Positions 16,786 to 25,412 are shown, numbered from the stretch's first letter. The stretch: DNA of 64,000 nucleotides from Vulcanisaeta souniana JCM 11219 (GCF_026000775.1 NZ_AP026830.1:1-64000); one strand, 5' to 3'. The notes: generated by a model not told the origin, from the letters alone. Program-made: numbers and translations.

Positions 16786-17451
16786 TTATCGTGATATAAA
16801 CGGATTCACACTTACAGGTGAACTCATAGTTAGCTTTATGACCACGGCTCTCAATTGTTCAGGTCTAACTTTATTGAGTATTTCGCTTAGGACCGCGGCT
16901 ATGTTCTCGGCGACCTGCTTTGGGTCCATGTCCTCAGTACCAACCTTGCACATGATCTGTGGTTGATCCTTAACCCTGATCCTAACGCTCCTCTTCAGTC
17001 TATCAATCACGGTCTTAATGTCAGCATTAGGTTGAATAGCCTCAGGTATCTTGTTCCTAGGACCGAGTATTTGACCCATGACCCTACCTATTAGGACCAT
17101 TAAGTCTGGGGTTGCTATGAAGTAATCATAGGAATTAGCTAGTCTCCTAACCTCCTTCTTGTTGCCGGATAGCTTTTCGATGTCCTCCCTAGTGAGTATG
17201 GCATCGGCCTTGGCCTCCCTGGCTGCAAGTACCATTGCGCCTGTGGCTATAACGCAGATCTTGGGTTCCTTGCCCTGCAGTGCGTGGGGTAATGTAATAG
17301 TCATGTTAAACCTATTGGCCTGGTTCTTAACGTCAAAGTCCCTAAACTTAACTATTAACTCGTAACTCTGCTTAAACCTCCTCTTCTTGGCCTTCGACTT
17401 TGCCTCCGTGACAGCCTTTGTTATTGCATCAAGGTTTAGGCTCATAATCAT
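16786..17451 (-). CDS. rpl1: Large-subunit ribosomal protein L1 (uL1)
   Basis: Stalk protein at the E site; in archaea also an autogenous translational repressor that binds its own mRNA leader. The 221 aa show the two-domain L1 pattern with RFNMTITLPHALQGKEPKI, the DYFIATPDLMVLIGRVMGQI stretch and LGPRNKIPEAI, and C-terminal VIKLTMSSPVSVNP. Starts ATG 17451 or ATG 17445. A TATA-like GCTTTAATAAGG about 28 nt upstream in the 96-bp gap after L11 suggests an extra promoter for L1. Confidence 0.97.
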   Translation of the reverse strand: MIMSLNLDAITKAVTEAKSKAKKRRFKQSYELIVKFRDFDVKNQANRFNMTITLPHALQGKEPKICVIATGAMVLAAREAKADAILTREDIEKLSGNKKEVRRLANSYDYFIATPDLMVLIGRVMGQILGPRNKIPEAIQPNADIKTVIDRLKRSVRIRVKDQPQIMCKVGTEDMDPKQVAENIAAVLSEILNKVRPEQLRAVVIKLTMSSPVSVNPFISR

Positions 17452-17547
17452 TGCACTGTAAGAATACCCCTTATTAAAGCATTTTTCCTAAACTTGTCGA
17501 CCTATTATTTTAAGGCAATAATGCAAAATACAGCTTAAAGGTTTGAA

Positions 17548-18066
17548 TTATAACCTGCCCTCCTGTTTAAGTAACTCCTCATACTTAGTTATAATGTTGT
17601 CATAGGAACCGGACTCTAATTCCTTTAGGACCTGCTTTGGGTCTTTGCCGTTGATCGTAACGCCAACACTCCTGCAGGCGCTTATTACCTGCTTAAGGGC
17701 ATTCTTAAAGTGCCTACTCTTAAGCTCCTCCCATTTTATGTAGGCTATCTCGGCAAGTTTATCAATACTTATATCACCAATTATCTCCTTAACCGCTTGG
17801 TGGCTACCCATATCCTTACCAATAGCCTTAACTATTAATTCGGAGATTGGCGGCAGCTCCGGCTTAACTTCGAAGCCCTTTGTGTCTTCATCAATCTCCA
17901 CCTCCACAAACACGTTGTTAATACCGTAGCCGGCCAGTATCTTGGTCTTTCTGTTTATTTCCTCAGTGACCTTATTAACGTCAACGCCATACTGACTTAA
18001 CTGCTGAACCGCTGGTCCACCTGCCTTGCCTGGCGCAACTGCAATCTTGACTACTCTCTTCGCCAT
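17548..18066 (-). CDS. rpl11: Large-subunit ribosomal protein L11 (uL11)
   Basis: Binds the GTPase-associated centre of 23S rRNA together with L10. 172 aa: VKIAVAPGKAGGPAVQQLSQYG start (family PGGKA-like motif as APGKAGGPA), the RNA-binding C-terminal domain with LAEIAYIKWEELKS and VISACRSVGVTINGKDP. The archaeal C-terminal extension (LKELESGSYDNIITKYEELL) is present. It lies 47 bp after spt5 within the minus-strand block. Confidence 0.97.
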   Translation of the reverse strand: MAKRVVKIAVAPGKAGGPAVQQLSQYGVDVNKVTEEINRKTKILAGYGINNVFVEVEIDEDTKGFEVKPELPPISELIVKAIGKDMGSHQAVKEIIGDISIDKLAEIAYIKWEELKSRHFKNALKQVISACRSVGVTINGKDPKQVLKELESGSYDNIITKYEELLKQEGRL

Positions 18067-18113
18067 ATCGTAGGACTCGCCTAATGTAGGTATTTAACGT
18101 TTTTGCCTATTAT

Positions 18114-18581
18114 TTACTTGCCCTCGACCTTCCTGACGCCCTTGATGTTCACGATTATGGGCATCGTGCTTGATGAATCAAGTAACTCCAGGTAAACCTG
18201 CCCCCTCTGCTTATCGATATCCACCACCTTACCCCTATAGCCCCTAAATGGTTCAACGATTATCTCAACCACATCACCAATACTGATCTCCACGGGCTTA
18301 ACCAAACTGCCAAGTAACTCATCGGCATTCATTACTCCCCTAACCATGCCCCTGTAATGCTTTATGTTTGTGGCTAAGTCCTGGATTTCATAGGGCATCG
18401 TGCCTTCAACAAACACGAAACCCTTCAGAGAGGGTAAAACAACTATTGCGCTTATCTTAACCTTATCAAGCCCCTTATGCTCAGCCCTGGACTTAAGCAT
18501 AAAGGCCACGTTATACTCCTGGTTACCCACTGCCCTAAGGGCGTACACCCTGCAGGCTAATGACTGCTCTGGGCCACTCAT
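18114..18581 (-). CDS. spt5: Transcription elongation factor Spt5 (NusG homologue)
   Basis: Clamps RNA polymerase on DNA during elongation together with Spt4. At 155 aa it has an N-terminal NGN domain (VYALRAVGNQEYNVAFML, SLKGFVFVEG around 50-60) and a C-terminal KOW domain (VEISIGDVVEIIVEPFRGYRG near 96-116). That is the archaeal two-domain form. It sits between secE and L11, the conserved archaeal order. Confidence 0.95.
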   Translation of the reverse strand: MSGPEQSLACRVYALRAVGNQEYNVAFMLKSRAEHKGLDKVKISAIVVLPSLKGFVFVEGTMPYEIQDLATNIKHYRGMVRGVMNADELLGSLVKPVEISIGDVVEIIVEPFRGYRGKVVDIDKQRGQVYLELLDSSSTMPIIVNIKGVRKVEGK

Positions 18582-18632
18582 TGAACCCCAATTAGGGCAA
18601 TGGGTTATAAAACTTGCTTATCCTGGCTTACC

Positions 18633-18938
18633 TCATCTACGACCCAGCCCCCTTGTACTTAGTACCACTAGCACGAGCATTATGACCAGTATTATAACTA
18701 TTGTCAGGATCACAATTAGGTTTAGTGGGTATGGTAGGCTAAAGTTTGCGCTGCTGGTTAGATACTGCTGGGCAACACTAAATAGAAAGGAGTAAACCCC
18801 AAGAACAGCCACTATTAGGGAACCGAGTTTCAAAATCACCATGTAGTTATCCCTAGTGGGCTTCTTGGACACCCTGAATATCCAAACCACCATACTTAAC
18901 CAATTAATTATCCTCTTGCCCCAACTTTCGCTGCTCAT
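18633..18938 (-). CDS. secE: Preprotein translocase subunit SecE (Sec61 gamma) with an extra membrane segment
   Basis: Small clamp subunit of the SecY channel. Residues about 1-60 fit archaeal SecE: an amphipathic helix, the KKPTRDNYM hinge and one membrane span (ILKLGSLIVAVLGVYSFLF). The protein then continues for about 40 residues with a second strong span (LNLIVILTIVIILVIMLVLVVL) and a basic end STRGLGRR. Typical archaeal SecE is about 60 aa with one span, so the extension is unusual. Identification rests on the hinge motif and on its place between ftsY and spt5. Confidence 0.85.
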   Translation of the reverse strand: MSSESWGKRIINWLSMVVWIFRVSKKPTRDNYMVILKLGSLIVAVLGVYSFLFSVAQQYLTSSANFSLPYPLNLIVILTIVIILVIMLVLVVLSTRGLGRR

Positions 18939-18987
18939 TACATTTGAACCGCTAACAGTTGGATTATAAAGCCTTTTCTAGCCGCAA

Positions 18988-19905
18988 TCACAGTATTAAT
19001 TGCCTAAAGAACTCCATTTTGTTGAATGGCCTTAGATCATCGTAGTTTTGCCCCGTGCCCAGGAAATAAATGGGTCTCTTGAGTTCGTATAGGAAGGTCA
19101 AAATGGCACCGCCCTTTGGGTATGCATCAACCTTAGTGACTATTAAGCCATCAATCCTCACGTACTTACTATAGTACTTAGCAATGTCCAGCGCCTCATT
19201 GCCCAATAATGCGTCGGCGATGAATATGGATAAGTCCGGCTTACTAACCCTCTGTACCTTACTTAGTTCATTCATTAGGTTTACATCCGTGTGCATCCTA
19301 CCAGCCGTATCTATCATCACGTAATCAATGCCCTTATTCTTGGCGTGGTTTATGGCATCGTAGGCAACAGCGGCTGGGTCGGAGCCATAACCATGCTTTA
19401 TAACCCTAATACCAAGTCTGGCCGCGTGGCCCTCCAGCTGCTCGATGGCGCCAGCCCTATAGGTGTCCGCAGCGGCCCAAACAGCCGTGTAACCCCTCTT
19501 CATTAGTTGATGAGTTACCTTGGCTATAGTCGTGGTCTTCCCATAACCATTTGGCCCCAGGAACAAGAGGATAACTGGTTTCTTCACCTGGAGCTCCCTA
19601 GTTACCTCACTTATGAGATCCACATCTTGTATTTCACTGAATAGCTTATTCATGACCTCGAGGATGCCATTCCTTATCATTAACTCCTTATCACCGAACC
19701 TAGGCACCTTGAGTCCCCTTAGGTAGTTAATTATTGCGTCGCATATTGCCTCAGCCACGTCAACAGCCACATCAGACTCAACAAGTTGCATGAACAAATT
19801 ATCACGAATCTCACTAAGCTTATCCTCACTTAACTCGGTGGTTGTTATTGAGTTTACTATGGTATTTGTAAATGACTTGAAGGCATTCCTCAACTTATCA
19901 AACAT
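18988..19905 (-). CDS. ftsY: Signal recognition particle receptor FtsY
   Basis: SRP-receptor GTPase that docks ribosome-SRP complexes at the membrane. The 305 aa have the NG domain only: an N-terminal helical bundle (1-95), G1 LGPNGYGKTTT near 117-127 (Y replaces the more usual small residue), AADTYRAGAIEQL, DTAGRMHTD, TKVD near 260 and GTGQNYDDLRPF at the end. There is no long acidic A domain, as usual in archaea. It starts 13 bp after the prefoldin gene. Confidence 0.96.
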   Translation of the reverse strand: MFDKLRNAFKSFTNTIVNSITTTELSEDKLSEIRDNLFMQLVESDVAVDVAEAICDAIINYLRGLKVPRFGDKELMIRNGILEVMNKLFSEIQDVDLISEVTRELQVKKPVILLFLGPNGYGKTTTIAKVTHQLMKRGYTAVWAAADTYRAGAIEQLEGHAARLGIRVIKHGYGSDPAAVAYDAINHAKNKGIDYVMIDTAGRMHTDVNLMNELSKVQRVSKPDLSIFIADALLGNEALDIAKYYSKYVRIDGLIVTKVDAYPKGGAILTFLYELKRPIYFLGTGQNYDDLRPFNKMEFFRQLIL

Positions 19906-19918
19906 TTAAGGGCCACCC

Positions 19919-20374
19919 TTATTGACCAGTCTGTTGTTGCCTAATTGCCGTGCTTATGTACAGCAGGAAGTTATCAATGTCCGATATCTTCTTTGTTATA
20001 TCCGCTGACTGGGCGTCAAGCTTTGATCTTAGGTCCTCAAGTTCCTTAATCCTATCATCAATATAGCCAATGGCGTGTGAAACATCCATTTCAATGACGA
20101 AGTTCGCCCCGACGCTAACCAATACCCTCTCGCCCTGGGTCAAGGAGGCCTTAATGAATACACCGCCGCCAACCCCAGCATACGTGTCTTGAACCTCACC
20201 CTTGCTCATTAGCGTCAACATGTCCTTGGCACTTTTCAATTCATTTATTGATTGCGTTATTAATGCCAGGTTCTGCCTAACAACATCGAGTAGAGAGGCC
20301 AATGAATTTCTCTCCTCAACGAGCCTCTCAATGTCCTCCCTGGTTATTACTATTCGCTGTGGTTGCTGTGACAT
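19919..20374 (-). CDS. pfdA: Prefoldin alpha subunit
   Basis: Subunit of the hexameric jellyfish-shaped chaperone that passes unfolded proteins to the thermosome. The predicted 151-aa protein has an N-terminal coiled coil (ITREDIERLVEERNSLASLL...), a central beta hairpin (VGGGVFIKASLT, RVLVSVGANFVIEMD) and a C-terminal coiled coil. I choose ATG 20374 (MSQQPQRIVI): it has GGTGAG seven bases upstream, inside the end of L18Ae; the open frame also allows GTG at 20389. Confidence 0.93.
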   Translation of the reverse strand: MSQQPQRIVITREDIERLVEERNSLASLLDVVRQNLALITQSINELKSAKDMLTLMSKGEVQDTYAGVGGGVFIKASLTQGERVLVSVGANFVIEMDVSHAIGYIDDRIKELEDLRSKLDAQSADITKKISDIDNFLLYISTAIRQQQTGQ

Positions 20375-20382
20375 TAAGCGCC

Positions 20383-20622
20383 TCACCACTTAACCAATGC
20401 CTCTATGGACATTAACTGAGAAACTTCATTATGCTTAACCTCGTCCTTACTTACCTCCCTAACGTCCTCGATCTTTATCATACTCCTCTTTAACTTATGC
20501 CTGCTCCCCAGGTCACTGTATGCCTTTTCAATAGCCTCATTGGGCTTGCTTGCCAGCAACTCAAGTGAAAATCTCTGCCACTGCATCCCAATCCTCATAC
20601 GCCCCGTAACCCTGTAAATCAT
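20383..20622 (-). CDS. rpl18a: Large-subunit ribosomal protein L18Ae (LX)
   Basis: Small archaeal/eukaryotic large-subunit protein. The 79 aa from ATG 20622 (MIYRVTGRMRIGMQWQRFSLELLA) match LX: a beta strand start, NEAIEKAYSDLGSRHKLKRS, and IKIEDVREV. Longer TTG/GTG starts up to 20640 are possible. It is the first gene of the minus-strand block, with a TATA-like TTAACC-containing element just upstream, and overlaps the prefoldin frame's alternative start. Confidence 0.92.
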   Translation of the reverse strand: MIYRVTGRMRIGMQWQRFSLELLASKPNEAIEKAYSDLGSRHKLKRSMIKIEDVREVSKDEVKHNEVSQLMSIEALVKW

Positions 20623-20640
20623 AACCGGCACGTGGAGCAA

Positions 20641-20717
20641 GTAGGCATGAAGTATTTAACCTTTTCCCAATATGTTTTTAAAGGAGTAATGCCCATACTT
20701 CAATAGGTGATTAAGCA
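20641..20717. promoter_or_regulatory. Divergent promoter region between L18Ae and MBF1
   Basis: A 77-bp spacer with two opposed TATA-like elements (AGTATTTAACC on the left for the minus strand, GTTTTTAAAGG on the right for the plus strand). Flanking them is a perfect 8-bp inverted repeat, TGAAGTAT at 20648-20655 and ATACTTCA at 20695-20702. A GGTGATT ribosome-binding site precedes the MBF1 ATG. Confidence 0.55.
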
Positions 20718-21257
20718 ATGGTTCTCACATGCGATGTTTGTGGCGCAGTAATAGAGGGCGAGCCTGTGATTGTTGAGATAGACGGCGCTGTGTTAACATT
20801 ATGCCAGAAGTGCGCCCGTAAGTATACTGGCGTCAAGGGCGTTAAGGTGATCAAGGGCCCGGCGCAGATTCAATCACCTCAAAAGGCAGTGACCGTGACC
20901 AAGTATGAATCAAGGAGAGGCACCACGTATAGGGTTAATAAGCCGAAGATAAATGCTGACAGGTATGAGATTGTTGAGAATTACGCCGAGTTAATTAGGG
21001 ACGCCAGGGAGAGCCTTGGTATGGGTAGGGACGTACTTGCCAAGGTAATTGGCGTTAAGGAGAGTATCCTAAAGAGAATTGAGGATGGGCAGTTAATACC
21101 GGATATTGAACTTGCAAGGAAACTCGAGAAGGCGCTCGGAATTAGTCTCCTGAGGGAGACCGAGGATGCGGGTACAGAGACCCAGAAGCCCGTTGGTAAG
21201 GCATTGACCCTAGGCGATGTAGTGACACTCCGCGAGAAAGACAAGAACAGACAATAA
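20718..21257 (+). CDS. mbf1: Multiprotein bridging factor 1 (MBF1)
   Basis: Archaeal MBF1, a small HTH protein linked to translation and the 30S subunit. The N-terminal zinc ribbon has CDVCG at 5-9 and CQKCARKY near 34-41; a linker follows and then a Cro/C1-type helix-turn-helix (YAELIRDARESLGMGRDVLA, VIGVKESILKRIEDG, about 93-130). The 179-aa length and order are standard. GGTGATT lies just upstream of the ATG. Confidence 0.95.
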   Translation: MVLTCDVCGAVIEGEPVIVEIDGAVLTLCQKCARKYTGVKGVKVIKGPAQIQSPQKAVTVTKYESRRGTTYRVNKPKINADRYEIVENYAELIRDARESLGMGRDVLAKVIGVKESILKRIEDGQLIPDIELARKLEKALGISLLRETEDAGTETQKPVGKALTLGDVVTLREKDKNRQ

Positions 21258-21337
21258 ATGGTACTGATGGGGAAGACTTAAATCTTTACGTATTTTTAGG
21301 CAATCCGGAGTTGCGGTGGAATAGTTTTAAATAACGA

Positions 21338-22459
21338 ATGCCACAAGTATCCCCAGTGGTTAATAAGGCTATATTGCTTATTGCCGATGACGTTGAGGAA
21401 AACAGGATTAGGGAATTCCAATTGCTCAGTGAGGCTGGTGGTTATGAGGTCATTGAAGCGATAATACAGAGGAGAAAACCGGATTCGCGTTATTACCTGG
21501 GTGTTGGTAAATTAAATGAGGTTGAATCAATCGTTAAGGCCTCAGTGCCTGACGCCGTGATTACATACCATCAATTAAACCCAATACAGTACGTGAACCT
21601 TGAACGCAGGTTAAGGACCAAGGTTATAGATAGGGTACTATTAATACTTGAGATTTTTGAGAAGAGGGCTGGTAGTAAAGAGGCTAAGCTCCAGATTGAG
21701 TTGACGAGACTTAGGCTTGAGATACCAAGGGTTAGGGAGATTATTAGGTTTGCAAAGATGGGCGAGCAGATTGGTTTTTACGGCGGCGGTGAATACGCAG
21801 TGGAAGCGTATTACAGGCACATGATTAGGAGGGCGTCTCACATAAGGAGGGAACTTGAGACCATTAGGAGAAGGAGAGAGATGCTAGTAACTAGGAGGAG
21901 GGACTATGGCTTACCCCAGGTGGCGCTCACAGGCTATACCTCAGCTGGTAAGACAACGCTGTTCAACAAGCTTGCCAGGGAGAATAAGTATGTAGATGGT
22001 AAGCCCTTTGCGACACTAGACACGTACTCAAGGCTCGTTAATTTTAATGGCGTTAACGCAATACTAACGGACACCATAGGGTTCATTGATGATTTACCAC
22101 CATTACTCATTGAGTCCTTCTATGCAACAATCGCTGAGGTCCTCAATGCAGACCTCGTGCTCTTTATGATGGATATTAGTGACGAGTATCAGGAGTTCTC
22201 CAGGAAGTTCATGAGCTCCGTAGGGATATTCAGCGACCTTGGTATCTCGAAAAGCAAGATATTGCCTGTTCTCAATAAGATAGACCTAGCGAGTGAGCTC
22301 GATATTAAGGATAAGGTTGACCTTGTTAGGCGGGAGTTTAATGATTACGTAATGATATCCGCCAGGGCAGGCATTGGTATTAATGACCTAAAGGGTACCA
22401 TACGAGGCATGCTGGAGCGACTGATCGTCAGTAATAGGTACAGAAATAGTAAGGAATAA
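21338..22459 (+). CDS. hflX: GTPase HflX
   Basis: Ribosome-splitting GTPase of the HflX family (373 aa). The N-terminal subdomain has the glycine-rich YYLGVGKLNEV near 53-63 and the helical RLRTKVIDRVLLILEIFEKRA; a coiled coil leads to the G domain with G1 GYTSAGKTT near 199-207, switch region PFATLD, G3 DTIGF, and G4 LNKID near 318. Full length. The start ATG lies about 30 nt after a TATA-like TTTTAAATAA, or is read with a short leader. Confidence 0.95.
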   Translation: MPQVSPVVNKAILLIADDVEENRIREFQLLSEAGGYEVIEAIIQRRKPDSRYYLGVGKLNEVESIVKASVPDAVITYHQLNPIQYVNLERRLRTKVIDRVLLILEIFEKRAGSKEAKLQIELTRLRLEIPRVREIIRFAKMGEQIGFYGGGEYAVEAYYRHMIRRASHIRRELETIRRRREMLVTRRRDYGLPQVALTGYTSAGKTTLFNKLARENKYVDGKPFATLDTYSRLVNFNGVNAILTDTIGFIDDLPPLLIESFYATIAEVLNADLVLFMMDISDEYQEFSRKFMSSVGIFSDLGISKSKILPVLNKIDLASELDIKDKVDLVRREFNDYVMISARAGIGINDLKGTIRGMLERLIVSNRYRNSKE

Positions 22460-22484
22460 ATTCCTCCAGGGCAATCCATAATTA

Positions 22485-23021
22485 ATGGTTGAGGACCTAG
22501 AGACATCATTATTCCTAGAGTATGCAAAGAGGAGGATATCCTTTGAGTATGATAATGAGGAAACCGGGGAATTGGCGGTTAAGATCCTCAGGACATTAAT
22601 AGAGAGGAATGAGGCAATACCCGATGAGACGCTGGCTTTAATACTGGGAACAAGCGCCACGGAAATTAGGAGGATATTGCATGTAATGCATAAGACGGGC
22701 CTTGTGGGTCTAGCCAGGGAATCCGTGGATCAATACAGGTATGAGTATAAGTGGTTCCTTAACAAGGATTTTATTAGGAAATTCCTAAGTCAGCATATTA
22801 ATAAAGTAACAACAAAGTTGATGCATAGGATAAATACCCTGAGTTCAACCACGCTTTATATATGCCCAACCTGCTTCAGGGGTTATACACTGGATGAGGC
22901 ATATGAGTACGACTTTAGGTGCCCGAGGGATGATACTGAATTAATGCAGATCGATACACCATCAGAAATAGCCTTTCTAAGTAACATCATTAAAAATCTA
23001 CGTGGAGAAGAAACGGAATAA
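22485..23021 (+). CDS. tfe: Transcription initiation factor E alpha subunit (TFE)
   Basis: Stabilises the open promoter complex with TBP, TFB and RNA polymerase. The N-terminal extended winged helix spans about 25-100 (GELAVKILRTLIERNEAIPD, LILGTSATEIRRILHVMHKT), a coiled-coil linker follows, and a zinc ribbon is formed by CPTC near 127-130 and FRCPRDD near 146; the last ligand appears not to be an obvious cysteine. 178 aa. It lies 25 bp after hflX on the same strand. Confidence 0.93.
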   Translation: MVEDLETSLFLEYAKRRISFEYDNEETGELAVKILRTLIERNEAIPDETLALILGTSATEIRRILHVMHKTGLVGLARESVDQYRYEYKWFLNKDFIRKFLSQHINKVTTKLMHRINTLSSTTLYICPTCFRGYTLDEAYEYDFRCPRDDTELMQIDTPSEIAFLSNIIKNLRGEETE

Positions 23022-23067
23022 AATCAATTACTAATTTTACTAATTTTCCAGACATTACTAGAACCAA

Positions 23068-24432
23068 CTAGTACCTGCCTTTAGATAACACCCTGGCCGC
23101 CGTAATGAGCGGATGCCATACAGGGGCCGTCGGCGGTGAGTATGATAAATCAGCAAAGAAGAAATCATCAACAGTTGCGCCCTTACCGATAAGCGCTGCT
23201 GCGGCGTCTATATAACCGGCAACAATCCTATCGGGACCAACAATCTGAACACCAAGTATCCTACCGCTCGTCTCATCCATCGTCATCTTAATACTAACCT
23301 GAACACCACCTGGGTAGTAATGAGCCGTTGTTCTAGCCTTAATACTTGCGGACACGGGCTTGAGACCTTCCTCCCTGGCCTGCCTCTCAGTGAGCCCAGT
23401 CCTCGCTACGTAGAGATCGAAGACCTTCGTTATTGCTGTGCCCAATACACCAGGGAACTTCAGGAACTTACCCTTAATAGCGTTGGCGCCTGCCACCTGC
23501 CCCATTTTATTAGCCGGTGGCGCCAGGGCAACGTACATCCTCCTCCCAGTAATTAGGCTCCAGGTCTCAGCAACGTCACCCGCAGCATACACATTTGGTA
23601 CAGAGGTCTCCATGTATTCATTAACCCAAACAGCCTTGGTCTCACCGAGCCTAGCCCCGGCCTTAACCGCAAGATCCACGTCTGGCCTAACGCCGACACC
23701 CATCACGACTTTATCAACTTCATACTCACCCTTCTCAGTCACAACCTTATTCACGGATCCATTAACACCCCTGAAGCCAACAACCTTCTCACCAAGGTGA
23801 AGCTCAACACCATTCTTAATGAGCTCATCATGTATTAGCTTAGCCATATCCTCATCAAACGTTGTTGGTAATACGTGGGTCATCATTTCAAAGAGAAGCA
23901 CCTTCTTACCAAGGTTCCTGAGTGCCTCGGCAACCTCAAGGCCTATGTAACCACCGCCAACCACCGCAATAGTGCCTGCCCTCTCAACCTCCTCCCTTAG
24001 CCTGGTCGCCTCATGCGGAAGCCTAAGTGTTAATATGCCATTTAGGTCATTACCCTCGACAGGGAGCGTTATTGGCCTTGCTCCAGTGGCTATTATCAAT
24101 ACGTCCCACTGATACTTAACAACATTATTACCCTCCCTCGCATACACCACTTGGTTCTTGGAATCAATGTCAAAGGCCTCCGTGTTGATCTTAACGGTTA
24201 TCCTTCTCTCCTTGGCGAATTCCTCCGGAGTATATATCGCGAGGTCCTGCGCCTCCTTAACAATGCCGCCCAGGTAATACGGTATCCCGCACGGTGCATG
24301 ACTTATGAATAAACCCTTGTCAAGCATTACGATTTCGGCCTCAGGGTCAAGTCTTCTAGCCCTAGCAGCCGCCGACGCACCGGCAGCTCCACCACCAACA
24401 ATCACAACACGTTTACCCATATATTCACCCAA
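23068..24432 (-). CDS. FAD-dependent pyridine nucleotide-disulfide oxidoreductase (CoA-disulfide reductase / NADH oxidase type)
   Basis: Flavoprotein of 454 aa using NAD(P)H and a single redox-active cysteine. FAD-binding VVIVGGGAAGASAA near 9-22; the active-site cysteine C48 in HAPCGIPYY, as in CoA-disulfide reductases and Nox; NAD-binding VVGGGYIGLEVAEAL; second FAD motif VYAAGDVAET; and a C-terminal dimerisation domain. It may keep CoA reduced, or reduce oxygen, polysulfide or disulfides; sequence alone does not decide. Start ATG 24432 or, equally possible, ATG 24420. It converges on tfe. Confidence 0.9.
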   Translation of the reverse strand: MGEYMGKRVVIVGGGAAGASAAARARRLDPEAEIVMLDKGLFISHAPCGIPYYLGGIVKEAQDLAIYTPEEFAKERRITVKINTEAFDIDSKNQVVYAREGNNVVKYQWDVLIIATGARPITLPVEGNDLNGILTLRLPHEATRLREEVERAGTIAVVGGGYIGLEVAEALRNLGKKVLLFEMMTHVLPTTFDEDMAKLIHDELIKNGVELHLGEKVVGFRGVNGSVNKVVTEKGEYEVDKVVMGVGVRPDVDLAVKAGARLGETKAVWVNEYMETSVPNVYAAGDVAETWSLITGRRMYVALAPPANKMGQVAGANAIKGKFLKFPGVLGTAITKVFDLYVARTGLTERQAREEGLKPVSASIKARTTAHYYPGGVQVSIKMTMDETSGRILGVQIVGPDRIVAGYIDAAAALIGKGATVDDFFFADLSYSPPTAPVWHPLITAARVLSKGRY

Positions 24433-24470
24433 GACTCCTATGGCTTAATTAGCTTTTCCGTTGTCTTACA

Positions 24471-25412
24471 TTACTCACAACTACCATCAAGCCTTCCCAA
24501 TAGCTCATCAATTATTTTCCTGGCAGTCAACAAGTGTCGTCTCTTGATGGGGTACTGAATTACAAGCCTATTGTCAGTACTCGCACCACTTGCATAACCA
24601 TACCTAATGCACTCGGCCACGTAACTACTTACACGTGGCGCCAGTGTCCATGCTATTAATTCATGGATAATACCATAATCAACCACGCTAGGTATCCTCT
24701 TAGTCATTTCCATAAACGTCGACGTGATCAGGCATTGACTATCTAGTAGATAATGAAGGAATTCATGAACCACGGTATCAATGATATCACTAATATCGTT
24801 TACCGTGAGATCCCCTCTAGAGACTATATCTGTTATCCTGAGCAGGTCCCAGATTGATAGTGCGATCACCTCGTTTTCATTAATTATAAGGACCTTGCCA
24901 TAAATCGTTGGGTTATGGACAAGTAACACCCTAGGAACACCAATATTAAATACCCTACCCAGTATTGACAAGGTCCTCGCCACTAGTTGGAAATAGGCAT
25001 TAGCATTGTTCCTTGCTGTAATTATTCTTTCATCAACATAATATTCACAATCATGGTGGCACATTATCATTAACTCAGCCATTAATGATGGGCTTGCGCT
25101 TACGGTTATGACATAAGTGCGTTCATGACCCTCCCTAGTGATGTCCAGGGTTACGTACTTATCAACATCGTAATCCTTCATAAGCGCCTCCTCAGTATCC
25201 CTGGCTATTACGGCGTATTCCTCATCACTTGGCATAAACCTAGGGTAACCTGAACCTAGCAAATTGAGAATTATGTCGAGAGTCAGTAATGCAACCCTTA
25301 ACTTGACACGTTGCCTATTGAATAATAGTGCTAGTGCATTTATCAATCCCAGGTTTACCGTGGACTCACCGCGAAGTCTCCCACCATAACTCCACGAATG
25401 ACTGGACAACAT
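24471..25412 (-). CDS. Unrecognised protein with HExxH zinc-metalloprotease-like motif
   Basis: A 313-aa protein I cannot assign to a named family. It contains HEFLH at 216-220 within TVVHEFLHYLL and a further HE at 250-251 (YGIIHELIAW), the spacing expected for a gluzincin-type third ligand glutamate. Upstream is an alpha/beta region with VIALSIWDLLRITDIV. Cysteines cluster at 118, 122, 227 and near the end. No signal peptide or convincing membrane span, so it is likely intracellular. The ATG at 25412 lies about 30 nt from a TATA-like TAAATAAAGTATT (minus strand), a leaderless start. It is divergent from the gamma-glutamyltransferase gene. Confidence 0.75.
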   Translation of the reverse strand: MLSSHSWSYGGRLRGESTVNLGLINALALLFNRQRVKLRVALLTLDIILNLLGSGYPRFMPSDEEYAVIARDTEEALMKDYDVDKYVTLDITREGHERTYVITVSASPSLMAELMIMCHHDCEYYVDERIITARNNANAYFQLVARTLSILGRVFNIGVPRVLLVHNPTIYGKVLIINENEVIALSIWDLLRITDIVSRGDLTVNDISDIIDTVVHEFLHYLLDSQCLITSTFMEMTKRIPSVVDYGIIHELIAWTLAPRVSSYVAECIRYGYASGASTDNRLVIQYPIKRRHLLTARKIIDELLGRLDGSCE

